This document shows, piece by piece, positions 56,571 through 64,000 of a stretch of 64,000 bases of DNA (positions are counted from its first letter, which is position 1; the number at the start of each line of letters is the position of its first letter). The translations under genes were made by a program, and so were the position numbers. Source of the stretch: Blautia hominis (lineage in GTDB: Bacteria > Bacillota > Clostridia > Lachnospirales > Lachnospiraceae); contig NQOF01000002.1 in the NCBI GenBank assembly GCA_002270465.1, positions 682,001 to 746,000 of the forward strand, in the 5' to 3' direction. The notes under the pieces were generated by a model. That model ran no database searches and was not told the DNA's origin. It saw only the letters and a program-made list of their open reading frames with translations.

Positions 56571-57176
56571 ATGGATGCACAAGCATTTTGGAATGTTATT
56601 GGTAATTATAATAAGCAGACGTGGATAATTCAAATTATACTGTTCACATTAATGTTGCTAGCGATTATGTTATCTTATATGCAAAAGGTAAAGTGGGCGG
56701 CAAAATTTTCATTAGGAATTGTAAATCTGTTTATTGGTATTGCATTTTTTGCATGGTATGGGACAGAACCTATTCAAAAGTTTTTTGCCTTGCCATTATA
56801 TCTGCTTTGTGGGGGATTGTTTTTTTACGAAAGTTGGCGCAACAAAGATGATATGATTAAAAGACCAAACTTAATTCAGATTACATTGTTGCTCCTTTAT
56901 TTGCTTTACCCTGCCGTTTCCATGCTTTTGGGTAACTCTTTTCCGCAAATGGTGACATACATTATGCCTTGTCCTGTAATCAGTCTAAGTATAGCTGTCT
57001 ACGCAGGATATAAAAGAAAAAATAAGGTTCTTCTAACTTTATTGACTATTTGGGGATTGACTGGGATAAAATCAGTGATTTTCACCGCCTATGAAGATAT
57101 TATTTTATTGATTGCTGGGATATATGGTGTCTGTATACTGTTCAAAATGCATAGAACAAAGAGTGAAAGCTATTAG
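56571..57176 (+). CDS. DUF6064 membrane protein
   Basis: 201 residues. Six TM helices (~20-40, 46-64, 72-87, 101-122, 128-146, 158-190). The DUF6064 landmarks are present: the N-terminal FWNVIGNYNKQTW, FAWYGTEPIQKFFALPLY and CPVISLSIAVYAGYKRKNKV. Uncharacterised small membrane protein. Ribosome site GGAG is a little short-spaced. Confidence 0.82.
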   Translation: MDAQAFWNVIGNYNKQTWIIQIILFTLMLLAIMLSYMQKVKWAAKFSLGIVNLFIGIAFFAWYGTEPIQKFFALPLYLLCGGLFFYESWRNKDDMIKRPNLIQITLLLLYLLYPAVSMLLGNSFPQMVTYIMPCPVISLSIAVYAGYKRKNKVLLTLLTIWGLTGIKSVIFTAYEDIILLIAGIYGVCILFKMHRTKSESY

Positions 57177-57344
57177 TGGGCCTTATTGGTAAAAGGCGCA
57201 CTCAACAAACGGGAATTTTCTTATTTGAAAGGAGTTACAAGAAGGAAGGATTAAAATCTAATATGGAGAAGTTTACCCATTGTATAAAAGAGCTTTGGAA
57301 TTGATTTAATATTACCATCAATTTATATGGGGAGATAGTAAAAC

Positions 57345-58016
57345 ATGACAATAAAAAAGCTGTTCTATATTGCTATCGCAGGGAGCGTACTTTGCTTTTG
57401 CGGAGATTTATTATTGGGTTGCTTTTACCCTGTGAAAAAGGTAGGGATGTTTCATCTTTTTCCTGCTTTTTCAGAGGAATGGTCAAACGCTGCACCTATC
57501 AGATTTGTTATAGGCGGGATATTGGGTGTGATTGCACTTCTTTTAATGTTTTGCGGGTTTTATGCTATATTTGTTTTGCTTAAAGAAAAAGCCAGTAAAT
57601 ATGATAAAACATTTTTTATAGCGTCTGCTGTATTTGTTGCGGTAGGAACATTATACCATTGCGTATTTGCAATATCCGCATGGCTATACAATCAACTGGC
57701 AATAGAGAATATAACATTAGCTAAACAGATTAGTGAACGCTTTTTTGCAACATTTATCTGTGTTGCGCTTTTGGCTGCAATAAGTTTTATGATCTTATCA
57801 ATTATTATGTTTTATGCTGCAATAAAAGGAACATGGGGAAAGAAAAGATGGGTGCTAATAAATCCCCTTTTGTTTATGGGTCTTTCAATTATGGCTGTAG
57901 CCATTTTACCTGCCAATGCCATAATCAATGGTGTGTTTGATTGGGGACAGCAAAGTCTAGCTTTGCTGTTAGTTTTCTGTGCATTTTCAAAAATTCCTTG
58001 CACAACTTCCAGTTAA
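57345..58016 (+). CDS. DUF6796 membrane protein
   Basis: 223 residues with 6 TM helices. Landmarks of DUF6796: AGSVLCFCGDLLLGCFYPVK, the AFSEEWSNA region, then RFVIGGILGVIALLLMFCGF and the last helices with INGVFDWGQQSLALLLVF. RBS GGGGAGATAG. A 13-codon frame at 57263-57304 (MEKFTHCIKELWN) just upstream may be another gene start relic. Confidence 0.8.
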   Translation: MTIKKLFYIAIAGSVLCFCGDLLLGCFYPVKKVGMFHLFPAFSEEWSNAAPIRFVIGGILGVIALLLMFCGFYAIFVLLKEKASKYDKTFFIASAVFVAVGTLYHCVFAISAWLYNQLAIENITLAKQISERFFATFICVALLAAISFMILSIIMFYAAIKGTWGKKRWVLINPLLFMGLSIMAVAILPANAIINGVFDWGQQSLALLLVFCAFSKIPCTTSS

Positions 58017-58041
58017 ACCAAGTCGGTGCACAGCATTGCTT

Positions 58042-58185
58042 TCGGTAACATTTAACCGCAGGCTAAGCTGGTGGAAGGGGCTGCTTGCCGGCGTTATTGT
58101 TTCAGGTATGATTGAAACTTTCCAATTAATATTCTGCAGAGGAGTATTTGAATGGGATGATATAGTGTATCAAGGAGTATTATGA
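58042..58185 (+). pseudogene. VanZ-family fragment
   Basis: Within a longer frame, SVTFNRRLSWWKGLLAGVIV, SGMIETFQLIFCRGVFEWDD, IVYQGVL is a short stretch of a VanZ-like membrane protein: a TM helix followed by the FxxxExxQ and FxxDD motifs. The N-terminal helices and the last helix are missing. Confidence 0.7.
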
Positions 58186-58283
58186 AGAAAAAACTAAGCT
58201 CATTTTGGGATTTTATTCTTTCATTATGTAAAGGGGAATTGGAAATCTGTAAGGCGGCATGGGAACTGTACAGATATATCTGA
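58182..58283 (+). CDS. 33-residue ORF with good ribosome site
   Basis: AAGGAG lies 5 bp before the ATG (overlapping the end of the VanZ fragment). Product MKKKLSSFWDFILSLCKGEL then EICKAAWELYRYI: basic N-terminus, amphipathic, with two Cys. Family unknown. The stretch 58284-58512 has no gene; one frame there (VVKLLHEPVTNDSGVETCAS) may be a coding remnant. Confidence 0.4.
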   Translation: MKKKLSSFWDFILSLCKGELEICKAAWELYRYI

Positions 58284-58512
58284 TATAGTGGCTGTTGTTG
58301 GCCGGATGAAATAAAAGCTATGTGTCCCTGTTGGAAGGTAGGGAAGATTCATTATGAGAAGTGGTAAAGCTGCTGCATGAACCGGTTACGAATGATTCAG
58401 GCGTAGAGACATGCGCCAGTTATTCTGTAAAAGGCGGTGCTGATGGGTAAATATCAAAAGAAACTTATTTAGTGTATTTCGACAAATTTAAAAAGATTGT
58501 TTGGGGGATAGC

Positions 58513-59085
58513 ATGACGGAAAGACCGATATTGAATAGAAATTTAGACAGTAAAACATTTCGTGATCATTATTATTTAAAAGAGGAATTGATAGACTTTT
58601 GCAGGAAGAATGCGCTGCCTGTTTCAGGAGGAAAGATAGAGATTACAGACAGGATCGCCCATTTTCTTGACACGGGTAAAATATTGTCTGTTCCAAAAAC
58701 AAAGAAAAAAGTAACTGTAATTTCGGATATTGAGGAAAGTACAGAAATTGAACCGGATATTATCTGTTCAGAGAAGCACAGAGCCTTTTTTAAGAAGCAT
58801 ATAGGAAGAGGCTTTTCTTTCAATGTGGCTTTTCAGAATTGGCTAAAGAACAATAGCGGGAAAACATACAAAGAAGCAATTGCAGCTTATGATCAGATTC
58901 TTGAAAATAAGAAAAAGGGTAAAACGAAAATTGACAAACAGTTTGAGTACAATACATATATCCGTGATTTCTTTGCAGATAATCAAGGAAAATCGTTGGA
59001 ACAGGCAATTCAATGCTGGAAATACAAAAAGCAGTTACCAGGGCATAATCGTTATGAAAGAGCAGACCTTGCGGCTATAAAATGA
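58513..59085 (+). CDS. SAP-domain DUF6434 protein
   Basis: 190 residues from ATG 58513 (GGGGGATAGC upstream). N-terminal ~20-60: SAP-like helix-extension-helix (FRDHYYLKEELIDFCRKNAL, GGKIEITDRIAHFL), a DNA-binding type. The C-terminal DUF6434 domain (~85-145) has HRAFFKKHIGRGFSFNVAFQ, NWLKNNSGKTYKEAIAAYDQ, followed by a second such segment (~150-190) ending in KYKKQLPGHNRYERADL. The duplicated tail is noteworthy. DNA-binding is inference. Confidence 0.82.
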   Translation: MTERPILNRNLDSKTFRDHYYLKEELIDFCRKNALPVSGGKIEITDRIAHFLDTGKILSVPKTKKKVTVISDIEESTEIEPDIICSEKHRAFFKKHIGRGFSFNVAFQNWLKNNSGKTYKEAIAAYDQILENKKKGKTKIDKQFEYNTYIRDFFADNQGKSLEQAIQCWKYKKQLPGHNRYERADLAAIK

Positions 59086-59236
59086 ACGTTTTTGTGTAAA
59101 TGCTGTGGTTTTGTTGAAAAAGGGCGGGAAGATTCCATATGGTGGTGGCTATAATGTTGAGTATGCCTTATTGGTTAAGGGCACCCTTGGCGGAAAAGGT
59201 GTACAAACAAATGGGCATTTGACGGAGGAAGGATAT

Positions 59237-59332
59237 ATGTTAGATTTTATTGGAGACTTCATATCAGGAATTATCGAACCTTGGATTACAAAGAGTGTAC
59301 AAAAAATTGTGAGTAAATTTAGAAAAAAATAA
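59237..59332 (+). CDS. 31-residue amphipathic peptide
   Basis: ATG with GGAGGAAGGATAT directly upstream. Product MLDFIGDFISGIIEPWITKS, then VQKIVSKFRKK: an amphipathic helix with a basic C-terminus, like a small membrane-active peptide. It sits among gene fragments. Could be a small conserved Lachnospiraceae membrane protein, a leaderless-bacteriocin-type peptide or a toxin; the longer upstream frame (from 59105) is not needed. Confidence 0.5.
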   Translation: MLDFIGDFISGIIEPWITKSVQKIVSKFRKK

Positions 59333-59418
59333 ATTTGGTGTTTCTGTTTATTTAGACGAAGTGCCTGATAATGTCAAAATGCACTCGGCATAAGCAAATT
59401 TATGGGTGGAAGTGAATT

Positions 59419-59607
59419 ATGCGGTTGATGATGCTTTATGGTGTTAATTGTACGAAACACATATGGTATTACATAAATCCTTATTTAAGAAATTTTGAAA
59501 TAGATTATGTGGAGTACCCACATAGAATAATACGAAATGCAAAAAAAGTTGATGATATTACGGAAAGGAGGAACTCATGTACCCTTTGTTATTTATTTTT
59601 ATTATAG
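59419..59607 (+). pseudogene. Alpha/beta hydrolase, N-terminal fragment
   Basis: MRLMMLYGVNCTKHIWYYIN, PYLRNFEIDYVEYPHRIIRN, AKKVDDITE is the start of an alpha/beta-hydrolase fold protein (first strand, oxyanion-region Tyr-Gly-Val-Asn, second strand). Then it runs into unrelated RNSCTLCYLFLL and stops; the nucleophile elbow and the rest of the ~200 residues are absent. Confidence 0.7.
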
Positions 59608-59771
59608 TGATTGGTACGCTTTTATTAGTTTTTGCAAATAAAATTGTAAAAAACAACAATGGTTATCAAATTTGTATTAGAGCAGTTGGCGGTATTTTAA
59701 TTATAGTTGGTTTATTTTTGTTGTATTTTTTATTATCTGGGAAATTAACATTGCCACTATCTGATAAATGA
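59577..59771 (+). CDS. Small two-TM membrane protein, 64 residues
   Basis: RBS AAAGGAGGAACTC. TM1 ~2-20 (PLLFIFIIVIGTLLLVFA), polar turn NKIVKNNNGYQI, TM2 ~32-54 (AVGGILIIVGLFLLYFLLSG). No family recognised. Its start overlaps the tail of the hydrolase fragment, so it may use a promoter left by that gene. Confidence 0.6.
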   Translation: MYPLLFIFIIVIGTLLLVFANKIVKNNNGYQICIRAVGGILIIVGLFLLYFLLSGKLTLPLSDK

Positions 59772-59925
59772 AAATTAGAATTTAAGAGTGAAATACCGGT
59801 TTTATCATTAACAGCGTGTGTATCAGATTTTGATAGCAGACGAATAGGAAATGACAGTGAGCAGGTACAATGCTCTGCCAACGGCCAGGAGGGACCGGAA
59901 GTATTCCAGTCCTCAAAGGGAAAAT

Positions 59926-60096
59926 ATGAGAAAACTAGCTTTAAGTGATGAAATATTATTAAAAATCGAGAAGCCGGCACACTACATCGGCAATGAAGTC
60001 AATTCGGTAAATAAAGACATAAGCAAGGTGGACGTGCGGTTTGCCATGTGCTTCCCCGACGTCAACGTACATATGTTTCCGTATAATGCTATTTGA
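59926..60096 (+). pseudogene. TIGR03960-type B12-binding radical SAM protein, N-terminal fragment
   Basis: MRKLALSDEILLKIEKPAHY, IGNEVNSVNKDISKVDVRFA, MCFPDVN is the start of the TIGR03960 family, whose normal continuation is YEIGMSHLG and ~600 residues with the B12 and radical SAM domains. Here it diverges after CFPDV and stops at 60096. Same truncated-start pattern as the alpha/beta hydrolase fragment at 59419. Confidence 0.75.
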
Positions 60097-60304
60097 GAAA
60101 ATATAGTACTTTATAGTGATTGCCAATACAATATATAGAAATTGGTAGTAACGTATGATACTAATTAACACAGAATAGTATTGTGGACAAGGCTTATTTG
60201 TGAACAAAATGAAGATATATTATTAACTGATTTTATGCACTGCATTCAAAAATAATGAATAATGAGTAGATGTATCATGACAGGAATTTAATTTGCTCAA
60301 TTTA

Positions 60305-60345
60305 GAAACTGTAGCACAATCCCAATTGTGTTATAGTTTCTTTTT
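60305..60345 (+). terminator. Terminator-like hairpin in a 614-bp gap
   Basis: GAAACTGTAGCACAA (60305-60319) pairs with TTGTGTTATAGTTTC (60326-60340) with G-T pairs, then TTTTTGTTT. The gap 60097-60710 has no gene. It holds this hairpin, the inverted repeat at 60544 and a TTGAC-N7-GTCAA dyad near 60394. Confidence 0.6.
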
Positions 60346-60543
60346 GTTTACTACAGTTTTTATTGCAATCTACAGTGATATTATAATTTGGGTTTGACAC
60401 AGTGAGTCAATAATACTCCTCTTTCTGATTGTTCATGTATAAGTTAACTGCAGATTTTTTCACTTCAAAAAAGGTAACCAACTCATAGTGTTCTCCTCTT
60501 TATACAGGAATGTATTTTGTTGTATCATAAAAAGGCGAAATTA

Positions 60544-60586
60544 ATCAAAAAATAGACAGAATGGAAAAACAGGTCTATTTTTTGAT
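60544..60586 (+). promoter_or_regulatory. 14-bp inverted repeat upstream of GH3 gene
   Basis: ATCAAAAAATAGAC (60544-60557) and its complement at 60573-60586, 15-nt loop. It could be an AraC- or other regulator operator for the GH3/symporter operon, or an A/T hairpin terminator. A TATAAT-like box follows near 60637-60642. Confidence 0.45.
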
Positions 60587-60710
60587 ATAAACAGATTTTT
60601 TTTGATAACAGTAAAACACAAGAATTATTATAATAGAAAAAACGCAATCTATCAGAATATGCAGCATTGTCGTTCTTGATAATAATAACGGGAGGAAGAG
60701 AGGCAGGAGA

Positions 60711-62960
60711 ATGGAGATTAAGCAGATAGTAAAAGAATTAACATTAGAAGAAAAAGCGTCATTATGTTCGGGAAGTGATTTCTGGCATACTCAGGAGATT
60801 GAAAGATTAGGAATCCCCCGGGTGATGATGTGTGACGGACCGAACGGCTTGCGGAAACAAGAGGGGGAGGGTGACCATCTGGGCATCAATGAAAGCATAA
60901 AAGCGGTGTGTTTTCCTACTTCTTCAGCAATTGCATCCTCTTTTAACCGGGGGATGGCAAGGCGGCTGGGTGAAGTTCTGGGTGAGGAATGTCAGGCGGA
61001 AAATGTAGCAATGCTGCTGGGACCGGGAGTAAATATAAAAAGGTCACCATTGTGCGGACGGAATTTCGAGTACTATTCAGAGGACCCTTACCTTTCGGCA
61101 GAAATGGCATCTGCTTACATAAAAGGGATTCAGAGTAAAGATGTTGGTGCCTGTATGAAGCATTTTGCCGCTAACAATCAGGAAACGCTCCGAATGAGCA
61201 GTGACTCCGTGCTGGACGAAAGAACCCTGCATGAAATTTATCTGACCAGCTTTGAGAAAGCAGTAAAAGAAGCAAAACCTGCCGGGGTGATGTGTTCCTA
61301 TAATAAGGTAAATGGAACATATCTTGCTGAAAATAAAGAACTTTTAACCGATATCCTCCGGGAAAGATGGGGATTTGACGGTTTGGTGGTAACCGATTGG
61401 GGAGCGGTAAAAGACCGGGTAAAAGGAATTGCTGCAGGGTTAGATTTGGAGATGCCCGGCGGACCAGGGGCAGTAAACAATGAGCAGAAGATAATAAATG
61501 CGGTTAAGAATGGTAAACTATCAGAAGAAGAATTAGAACGGTCAGTATCTGCAATTCTGGAATTAGTCATGAATTATGAGGAACAAAGACGGGAAAAGGC
61601 GGTATTTGATCCCCGGAAGGATTATCTGGAAGCAGTATCAGCGGCAGAAGAATCCGCTGTTCTGCTGAAGAATGAACATCAGGTACTGCCGGTTAAGAAA
61701 GGCTCCAGAGTTGCTTTTGTGGGTGAATTTGCGGAACGCCCGAGATACCAGGGGAATGGAAGTTCCTATATAAACTCATCTTATGTAAGCACACCTCTTG
61801 ATACGGTACGGAAGATGTCGGAGGTATCCTATGCAAAAGGTTTTCAGATTGATTCGGAAGAAATCGATGGAAAACTGGTATCAGAAGCAATAGAACAAGC
61901 CAGAGGAGCTGATTATGCAGTTGTTTTTGCAGGACTTCCAAATACATACGAGACAGAGGGGAAGGATAGGACCCACTTGAACCTGCCGGCTAATCAAAAT
62001 TATATAATATCTGAGTTATGTAAGGTACAGGCAAATGTGATCGTGGTTCTTTATAATGGTGCGCCGGTTGTGATGCCCTGGATTGGACAGGTATCAGCCG
62101 TACTGGAAATGTATCTGGCGGGGGATGGTGTTGGTGATGCAACAATTTCCCTTTTATATGGGGACGTGAATCCAAGTGGTAAACTGGCAGAAACATTTCC
62201 GCTGCAGCTTTCCGATAATCCATCGTTCTTGAACTTTCCGGGAGAAGAGGGAGTGGTCCTTTATAATGAAGGCATTTATGTCGGATACCGCTATTATGAT
62301 AAGAAAAATATGGAAGTGCTGTTCCCTTTTGGTCATGGTTTAAGTTATACGGCCTTTGAATACAGCAATTTACAGCTTGATAAGATGCAGATAACCGATC
62401 TGGAAAGTTTAAGAGTAACGATAGATGTGAAAAATACCGGAGGATGTGCCGGTAAAGAAGTGGTCCAGCTCTATATAAATGATGTGGAAAGTACAGTCAG
62501 AAGACCGATACGTGAATTAAAGGGATTTGAGAAGCTGTTTTTAGAACCGGGTGAAGTAAAAACCGCAGAGTTTATATTAGATAAAGGAGCATTTGCTTAT
62601 TATAGCGTATCTTTGCATGACTGGTATGTAGAAAGCGGAAACTTTCTCATTGAAATCGGTTCCTCTTCCAGAGACATCCGGGCAGCAGAAGAAATTACAG
62701 TGGAATCAACAACAAAAATGGCAGTAAAGTTTTCGAGAGAATCAACGGTCGGGCAATTGATGCATCATCCGAAAGGGCAGGCTATGATAGCACGATTAAC
62801 AGCGAAAGGAGGAGAGAGCAATAACGCCGCCTTAGGTGAGGGAAGCGAGGAGATGACAAAAGCGATGATGGCAGATATGCCATTGGGTGCTTTGGTAAAC
62901 TTCGGAGCCATGTCGGAAGAACAGCTTGACGGGTTGATTAAGATGTTAAATGCAGAATAG
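60711..62960 (+). CDS. Beta-glucosidase, glycoside hydrolase family 3
   Basis: 749 residues, RBS GGAGGAAGAG further upstream. The GH3 N-domain has KHFAANNQE (~150-158) and catalytic nucleophile D229 in VVTDWG. The second alpha/beta domain (~330-560) has the GDGVGDATISLLYGDVNPSG pattern. The fibronectin type III-like C-domain (~575-680) reads FPFGHGLSYTAFEYSNL and VKNTGGCAGKEVVQLYI. There is no signal peptide, so it is cytoplasmic and acts on imported beta-glucosides or related oligosaccharides. The GPH symporter 42 bp downstream should deliver its substrate. Confidence 0.94.
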   Translation: MEIKQIVKELTLEEKASLCSGSDFWHTQEIERLGIPRVMMCDGPNGLRKQEGEGDHLGINESIKAVCFPTSSAIASSFNRGMARRLGEVLGEECQAENVAMLLGPGVNIKRSPLCGRNFEYYSEDPYLSAEMASAYIKGIQSKDVGACMKHFAANNQETLRMSSDSVLDERTLHEIYLTSFEKAVKEAKPAGVMCSYNKVNGTYLAENKELLTDILRERWGFDGLVVTDWGAVKDRVKGIAAGLDLEMPGGPGAVNNEQKIINAVKNGKLSEEELERSVSAILELVMNYEEQRREKAVFDPRKDYLEAVSAAEESAVLLKNEHQVLPVKKGSRVAFVGEFAERPRYQGNGSSYINSSYVSTPLDTVRKMSEVSYAKGFQIDSEEIDGKLVSEAIEQARGADYAVVFAGLPNTYETEGKDRTHLNLPANQNYIISELCKVQANVIVVLYNGAPVVMPWIGQVSAVLEMYLAGDGVGDATISLLYGDVNPSGKLAETFPLQLSDNPSFLNFPGEEGVVLYNEGIYVGYRYYDKKNMEVLFPFGHGLSYTAFEYSNLQLDKMQITDLESLRVTIDVKNTGGCAGKEVVQLYINDVESTVRRPIRELKGFEKLFLEPGEVKTAEFILDKGAFAYYSVSLHDWYVESGNFLIEIGSSSRDIRAAEEITVESTTKMAVKFSRESTVGQLMHHPKGQAMIARLTAKGGESNNAALGEGSEEMTKAMMADMPLGALVNFGAMSEEQLDGLIKMLNAE

Positions 62961-63002
62961 GGAATCATGAGATCATATATGATGAGAAAAAGGAGAGAAA
63001 TA

Positions 63003-64000
63003 ATGAGTAAAGAAAAAGTTGCAAATCCAAATAAAATAGGAATAGGAAAATTTTGGGCATGGCAGAGCAGGGGTTATTCTTTGGCGGCGAGTGTTATTAT
63101 CTTTACATATTTGAATCTGTTTTGTACTGATGTACTTCACCTTGCACCGGGACTTGTAGGGACACTGCTATTAGTGAGTAAAGTATTTGATGGTGTCACA
63201 GATTTGTTTGCCGGATATTTGATAGACAATACGAATACGAAATGGGGAAAAGCAAGACCATATGAGTTTGCAATATTTGGTGTATGGCTTTGTACCTGGC
63301 TGCTGTTTAGCTGTCCTGCCGAAGCAAGTACTTTCGTGAAGGGACTTTGGGTATTTCTATTGTATACGGCAGCGAATTCCATTTTTGCCACACTTTTAAA
63401 TGCAAGTGCCCAGGCATATACGGTTCGGGCATTCACAAATAAAATTCAGATTGCAAAAGTCAGTTCTTTTGGTGGTATTGTAATTACTTTGGGGTGCGTT
63501 ATTGTATCTGTTTCCTTCCCGATATTGATGGCAAGCATCGCCACAACTGCAGCTGGGTGGTCTAAATTAGTGGCTATTTATGCAATTCCTTTGGCATTTA
63601 TCGGAATTTTAAGATTCATATTCGTAAAAGAAACGGTTCAGGTAGAAGAGCAGCAAGAGAAGATAAAGGCTAAAGAGCTCGTTGTTATGTTAAAAAATAA
63701 TAGACACTTATATCCGATTATCATTATTTCATTTATTTCACAGTTGATTGGCGGGATTAATGTAATTAGTTATTACTTTAAATATATTGTGGGAAATTTA
63801 CAAATGCTGGGGATATTTAACATGCTTGCCCTGCCAACATTGCTTATTATGGTAATATTTCCAATATTGATGAAGAAACTTACCGTATCACAGATCATAT
63901 CCGGAGGCGCTTTATTCGGTGCAGCGGGTGGAGTATTGGCATTTTTTGCCGGTGCGAACATACCGCTTTTGGTTGTGGCATATCTGATGACGAGTACAGC
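63003..64000 (+). CDS. GPH-family sugar:cation symporter, N-terminal part
   Basis: Runs from ATG 63003 (AAAAGGAGAGAAATA upstream) off the window edge, with no stop to 64000 (332 codons seen). The MelB/GPH signature is VFDGVTDLFAGYLIDNTNTK WGKARPYE-type loop between TM2 and TM3 (~59-82), with eight or nine of the expected 12 TM helices visible. Members import melibiose, lactose, xylosides or glucuronides with Na+ or H+. Pairing with GH3 suggests beta-glucoside or xyloside uptake. Confidence 0.92.
   Translation, partial: MSKEKVANPNKIGIGKFWAWQSRGYSLAASVIIFTYLNLFCTDVLHLAPGLVGTLLLVSKVFDGVTDLFAGYLIDNTNTKWGKARPYEFAIFGVWLCTWLLFSCPAEASTFVKGLWVFLLYTAANSIFATLLNASAQAYTVRAFTNKIQIAKVSSFGGIVITLGCVIVSVSFPILMASIATTAAGWSKLVAIYAIPLAFIGILRFIFVKETVQVEEQQEKIKAKELVVMLKNNRHLYPIIIISFISQLIGGINVISYYFKYIVGNLQMLGIFNMLALPTLLIMVIFPILMKKLTVSQIISGGALFGAAGGVLAFFAGANIPLLVVAYLMTST

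Noticed and set aside
1-64000. CRISPR array, tRNA or rRNA genes, intact IS elements
   Set aside because: No regular direct-repeat array, no tRNA T-loop/acceptor pattern, no rRNA core and no transposase with terminal inverted repeats was found on reading both strands.

Overview
This window looks like a chromosomal segment of an acetogenic gut Firmicute of the family Lachnospiraceae, with Blautia or a close relative the best guess. The grounds are moderate G+C, strong AGGAGG-type ribosome binding sites, Gram-positive two-component/ABC cassettes, many small DUF proteins typical of Lachnospiraceae, and a MetF/MetV/RnfC-type methylene-tetrahydrofolate reductase cluster. The organism is inferred from gene content only. 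No rRNA, tRNA, CRISPR array or intact transposon was seen.

Layout. 0-2 kb: tail of a lactate-racemase-like gene, a uroporphyrinogen-decarboxylase-family methyltransferase and a GntR regulator. 2-12 kb, mostly minus strand: serine hydrolase, MerR regulator, short UvrA-like ABC ATPase, then a two-component system (RR 11.2-11.9, HK 9.8-11.2) driving a FtsX-type ABC exporter (6.4-9.6 kb). The exporter is preceded by a translationally coupled 25-residue leader and by direct repeats that look like the response-regulator site. 12-15 kb: AraC regulator divergent from a GH42 beta-galactosidase. 15-28 kb, plus strand: Vat/CatB-like acetyltransferase behind an SOS-box promoter, a run of small accessory genes, a tandem-MerR regulator with an ABC-2 exporter, ogt, and a second RR/HK/ABC/FtsX-permease cassette. 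29-34.7 kb: two large hybrid histidine kinases in tandem. 34.7-36.8 kb: a foreign-looking segment (PadR, GNAT, frameshifted gene) that seems to have cut a flavodoxin-type reductase gene. 37-41 kb: small regulators, acetyltransferases, a peptidase E-like protein and FMN-binding proteins.

41.2-44.7 kb is the metabolic core. A single protein joins a MetV-like domain to an RnfC-like domain, followed by a second stand-alone MetV and by MetF. Together they suggest a methylene-THF reductase of the Wood-Ljungdahl pathway fed by an RnfC-type NADH module. 44.9-46.1 kb holds decayed GNAT and ABC-ATPase remnants. 46.2-50.7 kb is an unusual locus: polytopic membrane protein, RR, HK, three copies (one truncated) of an unnamed two-TM protein family, and a 26-residue hydrophobic peptide.

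50.8-60.1 kb is accessory DNA with small intact genes (VOC, lipoprotein, YwbE, MerR, CPBP, DUF1330, DUF6064, DUF6796, SAP/DUF6434) interleaved with at least six truncated genes: nitroreductase, MBL hydrolase, VanZ, alpha/beta hydrolase, B12-radical SAM and a possible TIGR04076 start. 60.7-64 kb: a GH3 beta-glucosidase followed by a GPH-type sugar symporter that runs off the end. A roughly 28-bp palindrome-ended repeat occurs three times between genes (6.3, 40.2 and 43.8 kb).
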